50,399 bases of DNA, taken from the NCBI GenBank assembly GCA_012960135.1, contig DUBW01000001.1:1-50399 (forward strand), written 5' to 3'. Positions within the stretch are counted from its first letter, which is position 1; each line of letters begins with the position of its first letter. Position numbers and translations under genes: made by a program. Shown piece by piece: positions 1-13,119 of the stretch. The notes beneath the pieces were generated by a model, which saw only the letters and a program-made list of their open reading frames with translations, made no database searches and was not told the origin of the DNA. The stretch comes from Methyloprofundus sp. (GTDB taxonomy: Bacteria; Pseudomonadota; Gammaproteobacteria; Methylococcales; Methylomonadaceae).

Positions 1-775
1 TCTTGATTATAAAATACAAAGTAGTCAGTTAACCCAATTAACAAGCTCTGTACGTTGTCATGCTGTTTTAAATAGACTTCTTCATATTTCACCGTTCTCC
101 ATAGTCGTTCGACAAAAATATTATCTAACGCACGACCGCGTCCATCCATACTAATCGAGACACCGTTTTTTATTAATACATTTGTAAAGGCATCGCTAGT
201 GAATTGAGCCCCTTGGTCTGTATTAAATATTTCAGGCACCCCGTAGGCTTTGATAGCCTCTTCCAAACAATCGATACAAAAACGGGTGTCCATTGTGTTA
301 GATATACGCCAAGATAATACCCTGCGACTATACCAGTCGATAATGGCCACTAAATAAACAAAACCTCGCGGCAGCCTAATATAGGTAATATCAGTACTCC
401 ACACCTGATTGGGCTGAGTGATATCAACACCCCGCAATAAATAGGGGTAAATCTTATGCTGCGGGTGCGCCTTACTGGTATTGGGACTAGGTGCCATGCC
501 AACCAAACCTTATGTTTTCATCAAGCGTTGAACTCGTTTGCGATTAATTTTGTGCCCAAGCCCACATAAATATTTCGTCATACGCCGTGAACCATAAAAA
601 GGGTGACGCGTGTACTCCTCATCAAGTAATTGCAACAACATGCTCTCAGTCTCATCAACAGCATTATCTGAACGCTTTTTCTGCGCATACACAACAGACC
701 GTGTAATCTTGAGAAGTTTACATTATTGAGACAGTGCCACATCATCATCGACATTTACCCATAAATATCGCTCCT
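1..775 (-). pseudogene. IS3-family transposase OrfB (integrase core), broken by stop codons
   Basis: The minus-strand reading frame is recognisable as an IS3 OrfB: an HTH_21-like segment (HPFYGSRRMTKYL) precedes an rve integrase core. The DDE residues are visible: Asp in WSTDITY, Asp in FNTDQGAQF and Glu in VERLWRTVKYEE. Two in-frame TAA codons interrupt it. One is at 723-725 (SQ, stop, CKLLK) and probably arose from CAA by a C-to-T change. The other is at 510-512 (RLMKT, stop, GLVGMAP). From 509 to base 1 the frame stays open and leaves the window. No frameshift was needed to follow the frame, so this looks like a young pseudogene. A few more C-terminal residues and the end of the element lie outside the window. 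Confidence 0.88.
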
Positions 776-1027
776 CTATTGGCTGAGCCCAGACTTTTTT
801 TTAAGCCAGTCTAGTTCCATATTCAGTTGACCTATCTTGGCATACAATCGATCTGGGTCACTGTGTGGATTGATTCGCTTAGGCCCTCGTTTACCTTCAA
901 ATAGGGTGCTTGCATTGTCCAGTAAATCCTTTTTCCATTGACTGACCTGAGTCGGATGTACATTGTTATCTTGTGCAATCTCAGCCTTTTGTGTACCCGT
1001 AAAAACCTTCCGTTTAGTTTCGCTCAT
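776..1027 (-). pseudogene. IS3-family OrfA, internally shortened
   Basis: This 83-residue protein is the HTH DNA-binding subunit of an IS3-family transposase. It opens with MSETKRKVFTGTQKA and ends with the usual ELDWLKKKSGLSQ leucine-rich tail, where the frame would normally slip into orfB. Family members usually have about 95-100 residues, with a conserved stretch (roughly KVALEAxxG..T.N) between FTGTQKA and EIAQDNNVHPTQ. Here the two blocks are joined directly, so roughly 14-17 residues, probably the first helices of the HTH, are missing in frame. The gene is open, but the product is probably inactive. Labelling it a pseudogene rests on my memory of the family consensus. Confidence 0.75.
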
Positions 1028-1256
1028 TTTTGATCCATATTTTTTGATAGAGTCTAGCTTATACTATTGTCTTGATTTCGGGGTCCACTATAATCATAAT
1101 GAAGTGTCAGGCTCTTTGAACCTAAAAACATCAGTTAAACACTAGCTATAAGCATATGTTGTCGAAAAAATGTCTTTCACTAAGTTTTCGTTTTTGCTGC
1201 TAGCATCATAAATAAGAGAATCTATCCTCGACGCTTTAGTTGATAATAATTAGGAA

Positions 1257-1312
1257 AAAAGAGGTGGGGTAATTCACAGGAATCCATCAATTAATCAATA
1301 GCCTCCTCTTTT
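1257..1312. other. Long inverted repeat upstream of pyrG
   Basis: AAAAGAGGTGG at 1257-1267 pairs with CCTCCTCTTTT at 1302-1312 with one mismatch across a 34-base gap. It lies in the roughly 320-base gap between the IS3 end and pyrG. With A/T runs on both outer sides it could act as a weak two-way terminator or as a leader structure for pyrG. The large loop makes an intrinsic terminator uncertain. I see no gene and no convincing sigma-70 promoter in the rest of 1088-1404. Confidence 0.35.
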
Positions 1313-1389
1313 AAAATTAAAAAGAAATGACGAAAAGTGCAATGTCGACTAAAATACTCTGTTAATTTAATCATATGACTTCATCCTAG

Positions 1390-5233
<3,844 letters not shown>

Positions 5234-5260
5234 TCTCCTCTTAAGTTAGGTTTGTGATTT

Positions 5261-5289
5261 AGGGTGGGTAGTTTATTGCTACCCACCCT
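5261..5289 (+). terminator. Strong hairpin after eno
   Basis: AGGGTGGGTAG (5261-5271) and CTACCCACCCT (5279-5289) form a perfect 11-bp, GC-rich stem with a seven-base loop, 28 bases after the eno stop. The position fits a terminator or a 3' end stabiliser. The sequence after it (AGATAAGATATT) lacks a proper T-run, so intrinsic termination is uncertain and ftsB may still be partly read through from eno. Confidence 0.6.
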
Positions 5290-5317
5290 AGATAAGATAT
5301 TTGCCAATAGGTGATTT

Positions 5318-5587
5318 ATTAAGCTTCTTATAGTCTTTCTTGTTGTCCTGATTTCACTACTGCAATATCGCTTGTGGCATGGAGATGGCAGTTTTAAGCA
5401 AACCCGGAAATATCAGCAACAACTAGATCAACTCCAACAGAAAATGGAACTTAAACAGTTGCGAAATAAAGCACTCGAAGCTGAAGTACTGGATTTGCGT
5501 AAAGGCAAAGAAGCAATCGAAGAAACAGCCCGTCATGACCTGGGTTTAATCAAAAAAAATGAGACTTTTTTCCAAGTCATCGAATAA
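5318..5587 (+). CDS. ftsB: Cell division protein FtsB, probable ATT start
   Basis: FtsB is a bitopic inner-membrane protein that joins FtsL and FtsQ in the divisome. As annotated it has 89 residues (E. coli about 103). It has a cytoplasmic stub, one membrane helix (KLLIVFLVVLISLLQ), the typical YRLWHGDG turn and a periplasmic coiled coil rich in Gln, Leu and Glu. The usual FtsB C-terminal motif (ARHDLGLIKKNETFFQV) is present. In this frame TGA at 5312-5314 is followed directly by TTT and ATT (5318), and no ATG, GTG or TTG occurs until 5372, which would delete the whole membrane helix. AGGTGATT, complementary to the 16S 3' end, stands just before the ATT. It lies between eno and ispD, as in many Proteobacteria. 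The gene identity is firm; the start codon is inferred. Confidence 0.88.
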   Translation: MKLLIVFLVVLISLLQYRLWHGDGSFKQTRKYQQQLDQLQQKMELKQLRNKALEAEVLDLRKGKEAIEETARHDLGLIKKNETFFQVIE

Positions 5588-5611
5588 TATCCAGAATTTA
5601 ATTAATTAAGC

Positions 5612-6310
5612 ATGAGCGAAATAAATAAATACTGGGGTATAGTACCAGCTGCAGGCGTTGGTAAACGTATGCAGGCGGACCGACCTAAACAATACCTACC
5701 ATTAAATAATATAACTGTAATTGAGCAGACCTTAACCCGGTTGTTAGAGGTTAAGTCTATAAGCGCAGTTGTCGTTGCGATTTCAAAAGAAGACCCGTAT
5801 TGGCCAACGCTTGAAATATCTTCAAACCCACGAATATACACTGCTGCAGGTGGCAAAGAACGCGCCGATTCGGTTTTATCCGCTCTCAACTTTATTGCGG
5901 ATAAAGCGGATGATAATGACTGGGTGCTGGTCCATGATGCTGCGCGCCCCTGTATTACCCAAAGCGATGTCGAATATCTAATCAATGAATTGCAAGATCA
6001 TCCCGTTGGTGGGATTTTAGGGCTGGCTTCTCATGATACTTTAAAATCGGTTGATAATAATCTAGCAATTTCCGATACTGTTGATAGAAGTAAAATATGG
6101 CGCGCATTTACGCCACAAATGTTTCGTTATGCCGCGCTAAAACATGCCTTACAAGAAGCGGCAGATAAAGGCTGGATTATGACTGATGATGCCAGCGCGA
6201 TGGAGCTACAAGGTATGCAACCAAAAATTATCGCCGGGCGTGCAGATAATCTAAAAATTACCCGCCCGGAAGATCTAGCATTAGCACAATTTTATTTGGA
6301 GCAACAATGA
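5612..6310 (+). CDS. ispD: 2-C-methyl-D-erythritol 4-phosphate cytidylyltransferase
   Basis: IspD transfers CMP from CTP to methylerythritol phosphate, the third step of the non-mevalonate isoprenoid pathway. Its 232 residues match the family. The nucleotide-binding start [19 protein letters not shown] holds the glycine-rich loop plus the conserved Arg and Lys. VHDAARPC binds the metal and CTP. The C-terminal [13 protein letters not shown] is typical. The gene begins 24 bases after ftsB and overlaps ispF by four bases (ATGA), so the two enzymes are probably translated together. The substrate CTP is the product of PyrG at the head of this gene group. Confidence 0.97.
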   Translation: MSEINKYWGIVPAAGVGKRMQADRPKQYLPLNNITVIEQTLTRLLEVKSISAVVVAISKEDPYWPTLEISSNPRIYTAAGGKERADSVLSALNFIADKADDNDWVLVHDAARPCITQSDVEYLINELQDHPVGGILGLASHDTLKSVDNNLAISDTVDRSKIWRAFTPQMFRYAALKHALQEAADKGWIMTDDASAMELQGMQPKIIAGRADNLKITRPEDLALAQFYLEQQ

Positions 6311-6780
6311 TACGAGTTGGACAAGGGTATGATGTACATCGTTTTGTCGATCAGGGCGATGTGATTTTAGGCGGTGTAAAAATTGATTATGAACAAGGGC
6401 TGGAAGCGCATTCTGATGGCGATGTGGTGTTACATGCTCTATGTGATGCACTGTTAGGAGCAGCTGCTTTAGGTGATATCGGAAAACATTTTCCGGATAC
6501 CGATCCTGAGTTTAAAGGAGCAGATAGTCGGGTTTTACTGCGTTTTGTCTACGATATAGTACAAAAAAAAGGTTATAGCCTGGTGAATGCGGATATTACC
6601 ATTATTGCGCAAGCGCCAAAAATGGCACCGCATATTGTTGCCATGTGTACTAATATTGCAGCAGACTTATCAGTAGAATTAGACTGTATTAATGTTAAAG
6701 CGACAACGACTGAAAAACTGGGCTTTGAAGGCCGTAAAGAAGGTATCGCCGTGCAAGCTGTCGTACTGATTAGCAAATAG
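6307..6780 (+). CDS. ispF: 2-C-methyl-D-erythritol 2,4-cyclodiphosphate synthase
   Basis: IspF cyclises the CDP-methylerythritol phosphate made after IspD, releasing CMP, in the isoprenoid pathway. Its 157 residues are standard. The metal ligands Asp9 and His11 (GYDVHRF) and His43 (VLHALCDAL) are present, as are the EAHSDGD and [11 protein letters not shown] stretches and the C-terminal [16 protein letters not shown] motif. The start overlaps the ispD stop. A short gap of 53 bases then leads to truD, a neighbour found in many gammaproteobacteria. Confidence 0.97.
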   Translation: MIRVGQGYDVHRFVDQGDVILGGVKIDYEQGLEAHSDGDVVLHALCDALLGAAALGDIGKHFPDTDPEFKGADSRVLLRFVYDIVQKKGYSLVNADITIIAQAPKMAPHIVAMCTNIAADLSVELDCINVKATTTEKLGFEGRKEGIAVQAVVLISK

Positions 6781-6833
6781 CCCCGGACTGTAGCGCGAGG
6801 CTATATAGCCCCTCCCAATAATAGAAAAATCCA

Positions 6834-7862
6834 TTGAACTCTACTCACTCTCTACCTGACTGGGCATACGCGAATGGCGGAGCCCAAAGTCAAGGCATTA
6901 TCCGCACTATTCCAGATGACTTTATCGTCAATGAAATTCAGTCTTTTGAACTTTCAGGTACTGGCGAACATGCTTTTATATTAATAGAGAAGTGCTCTGA
7001 AAATACTGACTATGTCGCCCGGCTACTAGCCCGTTTTGCCTGCGTTCGGCAAAGAGATGTCAGTTATGCGGGTTTAAAAGACCGGCATGCGCGTACCCGA
7101 CAATGGTTTAGCGTATGGCTTCCGGGTAAACCTGACCCAGATTGGCAAGAAATTAATTCTGATACTATCCAGGTGTTAGAAGCCACCCGGCATAGTAAAA
7201 AACTTAAACGTGGCTCACTTGCGGGAAATCAATTTAACATATGCGTGCGCGATTGGATAGGCGATAAAGCTATTCTGGAGCAACAATTACAAACGATTAA
7301 AACTCAAGGTGTACCCAATTATTTTGGCGCACAACGCTTTGGGCGCGAAGGAGCTAATATAGCCAAAGCGATGGCTTTATTTTCAGGCGAAAAAGTTTCA
7401 CGCAATCTGCGTAGCATTTATTTATCCTCAGCTAGATCTTTTCTATTTAACCATATCCTTAGTAAAAGAGTAGCTAGTCAAACCTGGAATCAGGCGCTGC
7501 TCGGTGATGTATTTATGTTTGATAATTCACATAGTTTTTTTACAGCCGAAACTCTGGATGAATCGATATTAAAACGAGTAGCGCAACTAGATGTACATCC
7601 TACTGCTACATTATGGGGCAAAGGTGAAAACCAGGCTACTGCAGAAGTCGCATTGCAAGAGCAAGAGATTGTCGAGCAATTCGAACAACTGGCAAAAGGC
7701 TTGTGTGCTTTTGGCGTGGATCAAGACCGTAGGGCATTACGCAGTCATATACAAGAGTTACAATGGCAATTTATTGATAGTAAGACTTTGGAATTAAGTT
7801 TTACTTTAAATCCTGGCTGTTATGCGACCGCTTTGCTTAGGGAGATTGTTAAAGTTGCATAG
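6834..7862 (+). CDS. truD: tRNA pseudouridine(13) synthase
   Basis: TruD isomerises uridine 13 of tRNA-Glu to pseudouridine. Its 342 residues fit the family. The catalytic Asp83 lies in YAGLKDRHARTRQWFSV, the TruD signature, and NYFGAQRFGREGxN follows in the TRUD domain. The insertion domain is present, and the end shows the usual GCYATALLREI. The chosen start is a TTG at 6834 with no strong ribosome site. No ATG lies close, and the preceding frame has no family sequence, so the exact start is uncertain by a few codons. surE and pcm, which often follow truD, are absent here. Confidence 0.94.
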   Translation: MNSTHSLPDWAYANGGAQSQGIIRTIPDDFIVNEIQSFELSGTGEHAFILIEKCSENTDYVARLLARFACVRQRDVSYAGLKDRHARTRQWFSVWLPGKPDPDWQEINSDTIQVLEATRHSKKLKRGSLAGNQFNICVRDWIGDKAILEQQLQTIKTQGVPNYFGAQRFGREGANIAKAMALFSGEKVSRNLRSIYLSSARSFLFNHILSKRVASQTWNQALLGDVFMFDNSHSFFTAETLDESILKRVAQLDVHPTATLWGKGENQATAEVALQEQEIVEQFEQLAKGLCAFGVDQDRRALRSHIQELQWQFIDSKTLELSFTLNPGCYATALLREIVKVA

Positions 7863-8462
7863 AAGTTATTCTTGTATATAAAATGAATTTTCGTTTTATT
7901 TCATTGCCTTATCAAGGCTAGATTATGCGTCTGAAAAAGCGCGAATTCTAATGCTTAATCTTAAATATAACCTTATACATTATCACGATTTTTATTTTGA
8001 GTTCTCATCAGATAATCAAATAGTGGATAGGTAATGCACCCGTTGGCTTTCAATGCCAGCGTAGCTAGGGTCTCGCCTAGTGTATGTCGGTAGGCGCTTG
8101 TCAGATGTAGCTAATACAGAAATGGTTATGCCCCAGGCATAGGCCATTAAGTAGGCTGAAAAAGGGCGCGTTGAGCAATGTAATATGGCACAAAACCAGT
8201 AATTCTTTTAACCTGGATCGTGCATGTTTAATTGCCCTGCTATCTAATATGCTCAGAAGCTACCACGGCGCTTACCAAGTCGATGCAGAAGGTAGTGGTG
8301 AATAAACTATTCGCCGGCATTGGCTACCAATAAGCTCAAGAAAAATTGCAGTCCCCAGAGCAGCATTTGATTCTTTACCTCGGTATTATGCTTTAATCCA
8401 TTATTGTCGTCTATCTTTACACACTTCGATACAATCGGATGAAAGCCACGTCTTATGTCGTT
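7863..8462. other. 600-base gap with no recognisable gene
   Basis: Between the converging truD and mnmA I find no intact gene. On the plus strand about 8130-8306 stays open (ALSNVIWHKTSNSFNLDR, then ACLIALLSNMLRSYHGAYQ, ending in TAA). On the minus strand about 8030-8170 is also open (AYLMAYAWGITISVLATSD). Neither has a start and neither resembles a family I know. They may be remnants of decayed genes or chance frames. No T-tailed hairpin was found for either flanking gene. Confidence 0.5.
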
Positions 8463-9554
8463 TTATTGATTGTCTCTGGTTTCTATAATACCGCCACCAA
8501 GACATATTTCGCTAGAGTAAAACACAACCGATTGGCCTGGGGTAATTGCACGTTGCTGTTGTTCAAAAACAACCTTTATTCTATTATCAGCCAGAGGAAT
8601 GACTTTACAGCTCTGGTCTGCTTGGCGATAGCGTGTTTTGGCGCTACATATTATCGTTTCGGTCAGTGGTTGATTACTGCACCAGTCTAGTTGATTTGCT
8701 TCTAAGGTATTATGAAGCATTAAAGGATGGTCGTGGCCTTGCCCGACAATTAATATATTATTATCCAGGTCTTTATCCAGCACATACCAGGGTTCATCTG
8801 GGGCATTTTTTACGCCGCCTATCCTTAATCCCTGACGTTGACCATAAGTGTAATACATCAAACCGGAGTGTTGCGCGATATATTGTCCTTCTGGGGTATG
8901 CATTTCACCTGGCTGAGTGGGTAAGTAACGTTGTAAAAATTCCGTAAATTTTCGCTCACCTATAAAACAGATGCCAGTGCTATCTTTTTTATGATGATTA
9001 GCAAATTCGTATTTTTCTGCTATCTGGCGGATCTCAGTTTTATGCAGATGACCAATAGGGAATAACGTTTTGGCTAGGGCTTTTTGGCCTAAGGTATATA
9101 AAAAATAACTTTGTTCCTTAGTCGGGTCCAGGCCTTTGAGTAAAAAATATTGTCCCTGTTCCTGGCTAATACGTGCATAGTGACCGGTAGCAATATATTC
9201 AGCGCCTAGATCTTCAGTGGCGTAATTTAAAAAAGCCTTGAACTTGACGTGTTTGTTGCACAGTATATCTGGATTCGGGGTGCGCCCAGCTGCAAATTCG
9301 GCAAGAAAGACTTCAAACACTTCATCCCAGTATTCACTGGCAAAATTAATTGTTTTTAATTCGATCCCCAATGTATCGCAGACTTGTTGTGCATCGGCCA
9401 GGTCTTCTAATGCAGTACATTCATCTGTACCATCATCTTCATCCCAGTTTTTCATAAACACGCCAGTGACTAGATGGCCTTGTTCTAATAGCAAAGCAGC
9501 GGTAACTGAGGAGTCTACGCCACCTGACATACCGACGATAATATTTTTACTCAT
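8463..9554 (-). CDS. mnmA: tRNA-specific 2-thiouridylase MnmA
   Basis: MnmA adds the 2-thio group to wobble uridine 34 of tRNA-Lys, -Glu and -Gln, taking sulfur from the TusBCDE relay. Its 363 residues are standard. The ATP pyrophosphatase loop GMSGGVDSS opens the protein. One catalytic Cys is in [12 protein letters not shown] and the other in [13 protein letters not shown]. The Asp/Glu-rich [13 protein letters not shown] segment is also typical. The TAA of nudJ shares a base with its ATG (TAATG), so the two genes form a tight operon, as in E. coli where nudJ precedes mnmA. The TusC-like gene at 33241 could belong to the same sulfur pathway. Confidence 0.97.
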   Translation of the reverse strand: MSKNIIVGMSGGVDSSVTAALLLEQGHLVTGVFMKNWDEDDGTDECTALEDLADAQQVCDTLGIELKTINFASEYWDEVFEVFLAEFAAGRTPNPDILCNKHVKFKAFLNYATEDLGAEYIATGHYARISQEQGQYFLLKGLDPTKEQSYFLYTLGQKALAKTLFPIGHLHKTEIRQIAEKYEFANHHKKDSTGICFIGERKFTEFLQRYLPTQPGEMHTPEGQYIAQHSGLMYYTYGQRQGLRIGGVKNAPDEPWYVLDKDLDNNILIVGQGHDHPLMLHNTLEANQLDWCSNQPLTETIICSAKTRYRQADQSCKVIPLADNRIKVVFEQQQRAITPGQSVVFYSSEICLGGGIIETRDNQ

Positions 9555-10009
9555 TATTCTAAATCTAAAAATGTTTTTAATAAGCTGAGCGGGTAATGCT
9601 CAGCGTTTAAATATTGATCTATAGTAGTTAACACCAAAGGACTGCGCAGTTGAGATTTTCTAGCGACAATTTCTTCGCGTGTTAACCAGTGAGTGCTAAT
9701 TATGCCTTCATCAAGAGATTGATCAGACTGATGATCATGGCAAGAGCCTGCAAAGCAGACTCTAAGAAAAGAGGGAGAGTCGGGGGTTTTTCGCCATAGT
9801 TGTATTGAGGTAATAAATTCAGGTTTAAACTGCCAAGCTGTTTCTTCGTTTACCTCTCGCTGCACTGCATTGATAAGGCTTTCACCTGGCTCCAGGTGCC
9901 CTGCAGGCTGGTTGAATGCAATACCGTTATCGGTTTCTTCTTTAACCAACAGAAATTGATGTTCGCGCTCTATAATAGCTGCAACAGTAACATGAGGTTT
10001 CCAAACCAT
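9554..10009 (-). CDS. nudJ: Nudix phosphatase NudJ
   Basis: This 151-residue Nudix hydrolase removes phosphates from nucleoside di- and triphosphates and, in E. coli, from hydroxymethylpyrimidine pyrophosphate. The Nudix box runs from [13 protein letters not shown] to REVNEETAW; the usual Gly of the final EExGU is Ala here, a mild change outside the metal-binding Glu residues. [10 protein letters not shown] at the start and LRSPLV near the end match NudJ rather than other Nudix groups. It sits immediately upstream of mnmA and overlaps it by one base, the same neighbourhood as E. coli nudJ, which supports the assignment. Confidence 0.9.
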   Translation of the reverse strand: MVWKPHVTVAAIIEREHQFLLVKEETDNGIAFNQPAGHLEPGESLINAVQREVNEETAWQFKPEFITSIQLWRKTPDSPSFLRVCFAGSCHDHQSDQSLDEGIISTHWLTREEIVARKSQLRSPLVLTTIDQYLNAEHYPLSLLKTFLDLE

Positions 10010-10146
10010 GAATTATCCTGAAGTTTAAAAAAAGGCTGTAGTCTAATTGTGTATAGGATATTATACGTTATATATTGTTGAATATGAGGAATGCACCTCA
10101 ATATTAAAAGTTAATTTAGACTAATATTTATTAAAAATAGAAAGAG

Positions 10147-10470
10147 ATGAGTGATTCTAATCCATCCATAGACCATGATGATGCACTAGCGGTACAAGAA
10201 GCAGCACCTAAGTTAAAAAGGCCACCGTTATTTAAAGTTATTTTATTGAACGATGACTTTACTCCCATGGATTTTGTTATTGAGGTATTGATTGATTTTT
10301 TTGCCATGACCGAAGATTCCGCTACACAGGTTATGTTGCATGTACATACTAAGGGCATGGGAGTTTGCGGGGTGTTTTCCAAAGATGTAGCAGAAACAAA
10401 AGTTGAGATCGTAAATGATTATTCGCGTGAAAACCAGCATCCTTTAATGTGTGCAATGGAAGAAGCCTGA
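10147..10470 (+). CDS. clpS: ATP-dependent Clp protease adaptor ClpS
   Basis: ClpS delivers N-degron proteins (Leu, Phe, Tyr or Trp at the N-terminus) to ClpAP. The 107 residues comprise a flexible N-terminal tail (about 1-25) and the folded ClpS core. The core has [14 protein letters not shown], which forms the N-degron pocket with its Asn-Asp pair, a Met at the gate, and [13 protein letters not shown]. The ATG follows AAAGAG. The gene is 19 bases upstream of clpA on the same strand, so adaptor and unfoldase are expressed together. Confidence 0.97.
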   Translation: MSDSNPSIDHDDALAVQEAAPKLKRPPLFKVILLNDDFTPMDFVIEVLIDFFAMTEDSATQVMLHVHTKGMGVCGVFSKDVAETKVEIVNDYSRENQHPLMCAMEEA

Positions 10471-10489
10471 TGCTTGAGGAGTATTTGAC

Positions 10490-12751
10490 ATGTTAAGTAA
10501 AGACCTTGAAGTTACACTAAACCTAGCGTTTGTCTCTGCACATGAAAAGAGACATGAATTTATTACCGTGGAGCATTTGTTATTAGCCCTACTGGATAAC
10601 GATAGCGCACTGCAGGTGCTGTCAATTTGTAGCTGTGACGTTTCTAGTTTGCGGGCTGAATTAAATCAGTTTATTGATGAAACGATCAGTTTATTAACCG
10701 TAGATGGCAGACATGAAACTCAACCTACATTAGGTTTTCAGCGAGTTTTGCAAAGAGCTGTTTTTCATGCGCAGGCTTCTGACAAAAAGGAAGTCGACGG
10801 CGCTAATTTGTTGGTTGCATTATTTAGCGAGCAAGATTCACATGCTGTTTATTTATTAAATAAGCAGGATATACAGCGCCTGGATGCAGTTAATTTTCTA
10901 TCGCATGGTATCTCAAGGGCCGACCATGAGGCTCCAGAGCAACAAGAGAGCACTAGCAATGTAGAGCCTGAAGTTGCCGAGAGTCCCTTAGATAAATATA
11001 CGACCAATCTAAACCAGGAAGCGGTTAATGGTAAAATTGACCCTTTAATCGGTCGTGCACTGGAATTGGAGCGCACTATTCAGGTGTTGTGTCGACGCAG
11101 AAAAAATAATCCTTTACTCGTTGGTGAAGCGGGAGTTGGAAAAACCGCAATTGCAGAAGGCCTGGCCAAGAAAATTGTCGAAGAAGATATTCCGGAATTT
11201 TTGCAGGACTGTGTTATTTATTCCTTAGATTTAGGTTCTCTGGTAGCGGGAACTAAATATAGAGGGGATTTTGAGAAGCGTCTTAAAGCGTTGATGAACC
11301 AGTTAAAACAAGATGAAAAAGCTATTCTATTTATTGATGAAATTCATACTATCATAGGAGCGGGCTCTGCTTCAGGCGGAGTCATGGACGCGTCTAATTT
11401 AATTAAACCTGCCTTGGCATCGGGCCAGTTGCGTTGCATAGGGTCTACGACTTATCAAGAATACCGGGGTATTTTTGAAAAAGATCATGCTTTGGCACGA
11501 CGTTTCCAGAAAATAGATGTGATCGAGCCAACAGTTGATGAAACATATCAAATCTTAAAAGGCTTGCAAAGCAGGTTTGAAGAGTATCACGAGCTTAAAT
11601 ACACCCTGGATAGCTTACGCGTTGCTGCAGAATTATCGGATCGACATATTAGTGATCGCTTTTTACCTGACAAAGCGATAGATGTTATTGATGAAGCAGG
11701 AGCAAGGCAACGCCTCGTACCTCATGAAGAGCGCAACAACGAGATTGATGTGCATGCGATAGAAGAAGTTGTCGCCAAAATTGCACGTATCCCACCCAAA
11801 TCTGTTTCTAGCAATGATCAGGATAAGCTGAAGAATCTTGAGAAGAACCTAAAAATGTTGGTGTTTGGTCAGGATGAAGCGATTGCATCCTTATCATCTG
11901 CTATCAAGCTGTCCAGAGCGGGTTTACGCGATGTCAGTAAAACCATTGGTTCATTTTTATTTGCTGGGCCTACAGGCGTTGGTAAAACAGAAGTAACCAA
12001 GCAATTAGCCAGTCTGATGGGGGTCGAGTTAATACGCTTTGATATGTCTGAATATATGGAAAGCCATACCGTCTCGCGCTTGATCGGTGCACCTCCTGGT
12101 TATGTAGGCTATGATCAAGGTGGCTTACTAACCGAGCAGGTGAATAAGCATCCACATGCGGTATTGTTGCTGGATGAGGTGGAAAAAGCACACCCTGATG
12201 TGTTCAACCTGCTTTTACAGGTAATGGATCATGGTACGCTCACCGACAATAATGGGCGCAAGGCTGATTTTAGAAATATTATTCTGGTGATGACCACCAA
12301 TGCAGGGGCAGAAGAAGGAAGTCGTGCTTCGATAGGCTTTACACAGCAAGAGCATTCCAGTGATAGCATGCGCGTAGTTGAAAGAACATTTTCACCAGAA
12401 TTTAGAAACCGTCTGGATTCGATTATTCAATTCAAACCGCTGGATATCTCTATCGTTGGAAATGTTGTCGATAAGTTTATTTTTGAACTAGAAACATTAT
12501 TACTAGAAAAGAATGTTACCTTTAGTCTCGATGCAGAAGCCAGGCTCTGGCTAGCAGAGCATGGATGTGACCCTAAAATGGGGGCAAGACCGATGGCGCG
12601 ATTGATTCAGGATAAAATCAAAAAGCCCCTGGCAAACGATTTATTATTCGGCAAACTGAAGCAGGGAGGGCATGTACGTGTGACGGTACAAAATAATGAA
12701 TTAGCCTTTACTATAGAAAGTAAACAGCTGAGTATTCCGGAAAGTAATTAA
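10490..12751 (+). CDS. clpA: Clp protease ATP-binding subunit ClpA
   Basis: ClpA is the hexameric AAA+ unfoldase that feeds substrates to ClpP. Its 753 residues match E. coli (758). The N domain (about 1-140), which binds ClpS, is followed by two AAA+ modules. Module 1 has Walker [10 protein letters not shown] and Walker B LFIDEIHT. Module 2 has Walker [10 protein letters not shown], Walker [13 protein letters not shown] and a sensor in MTTNAG. The IGF-type loop that docks onto ClpP is present as SIGFTQ. clpS is directly upstream. infA converges on it with only 26 bases between stops, as in many gammaproteobacteria. Confidence 0.98.
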   Translation: MLSKDLEVTLNLAFVSAHEKRHEFITVEHLLLALLDNDSALQVLSICSCDVSSLRAELNQFIDETISLLTVDGRHETQPTLGFQRVLQRAVFHAQASDKKEVDGANLLVALFSEQDSHAVYLLNKQDIQRLDAVNFLSHGISRADHEAPEQQESTSNVEPEVAESPLDKYTTNLNQEAVNGKIDPLIGRALELERTIQVLCRRRKNNPLLVGEAGVGKTAIAEGLAKKIVEEDIPEFLQDCVIYSLDLGSLVAGTKYRGDFEKRLKALMNQLKQDEKAILFIDEIHTIIGAGSASGGVMDASNLIKPALASGQLRCIGSTTYQEYRGIFEKDHALARRFQKIDVIEPTVDETYQILKGLQSRFEEYHELKYTLDSLRVAAELSDRHISDRFLPDKAIDVIDEAGARQRLVPHEERNNEIDVHAIEEVVAKIARIPPKSVSSNDQDKLKNLEKNLKMLVFGQDEAIASLSSAIKLSRAGLRDVSKTIGSFLFAGPTGVGKTEVTKQLASLMGVELIRFDMSEYMESHTVSRLIGAPPGYVGYDQGGLLTEQVNKHPHAVLLLDEVEKAHPDVFNLLLQVMDHGTLTDNNGRKADFRNIILVMTTNAGAEEGSRASIGFTQQEHSSDSMRVVERTFSPEFRNRLDSIIQFKPLDISIVGNVVDKFIFELETLLLEKNVTFSLDAEARLWLAEHGCDPKMGARPMARLIQDKIKKPLANDLLFGKLKQGGHVRVTVQNNELAFTIESKQLSIPESN

Positions 12752-12777
12752 TATCGATCCATGCGTTAAGCATAAAC

Positions 12778-12996
12778 TTAGCGCATACGGAATGTAATAC
12801 GACCCTTGGTTAAATCATAAGGTGTCATTTCTACTTTAACTTTATCACCTGTCAGAATGCGTATGTAATGTTTGCGCATTTTGCCAGATATATGTGCCGT
12901 AATTACGTGGCCATTTTCCAGTTCAACTCTAAACATGGTATTGGGGAGGGTTTCGGTAATCGTACCATCCATTTCAATTTGATCTTCTTTTGCCAT
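12778..12996 (-). CDS. infA: Translation initiation factor IF-1
   Basis: IF-1 binds the ribosomal A site during initiation and assists IF-2 and IF-3. The 72-residue protein is nearly identical to the E. coli factor. It has one S1/OB-fold domain, beginning [11 protein letters not shown] and including [15 protein letters not shown] and [16 protein letters not shown]. The ATG is preceded on the minus strand by AGAGAGAG, a fair ribosome site. It lies after the rne terminator and converges on clpA. Confidence 0.98.
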   Translation of the reverse strand: MAKEDQIEMDGTITETLPNTMFRVELENGHVITAHISGKMRKHYIRILTGDKVKVEMTPYDLTKGRITFRMR

Positions 12997-13069
12997 CTCT
13001 CTCTTTACTCTAAAATAGGTCTATAAATTTTTTCAATCTTAGCAGATAAACTCATCTAAGGACAGTAAT

Positions 13070-13113
13070 ATAAGAAAAAGGGCATAGCGCTTGATGTTTT
13101 ACGCTATGCCCTT
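13070..13113 (-). terminator. Intrinsic terminator of rne
   Basis: Read on the minus strand, AAGGGCATAGCG (13113-13102) pairs perfectly with CGCTATGCCCTT (13089-13078) over a 12-base loop. TTTTTCTTA follows at once. Stem, loop and T-run are classic for rho-independent termination, a few bases after the rne stop, and would separate rne from infA transcription. Confidence 0.9.
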
Positions 13114-13119
13114 GCTTCT

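Larger units (their letters stand above)
1..1087 (-). mobile_element. IS3-family insertion sequence, decayed, cut by the window edge
   Basis: On the minus strand a short orfA (HTH) is followed by orfB (DDE integrase), the two-frame layout of IS3-family elements. The likely outer end is near 1087, where the minus strand reads TGGACCCCGAAATCAAGAC; IS3-family ends typically begin with TG. The other end lies beyond base 1. OrfA carries an internal in-frame deletion and orfB two in-frame TAA codons, so the copy cannot make its own transposase without recoding. The boundary at 1087 is inferred from the terminal sequence only, since the second inverted repeat is not visible. Confidence 0.85.

Noticed and set aside
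5372-5587. FtsB starting at TTG 5372
   Set aside because: It would remove the entire membrane helix needed for FtsB function; the upstream sequence clearly encodes that helix.
8030-8110. Possible tRNA-like folding near truD
   Set aside because: No T-arm GTTCGA consensus, acceptor stem or anticodon arrangement fits a tRNA.
8439-8947. Plus-strand frames inside mnmA
   Set aside because: They lie opposite the conserved mnmA sequence and encode no recognisable protein.
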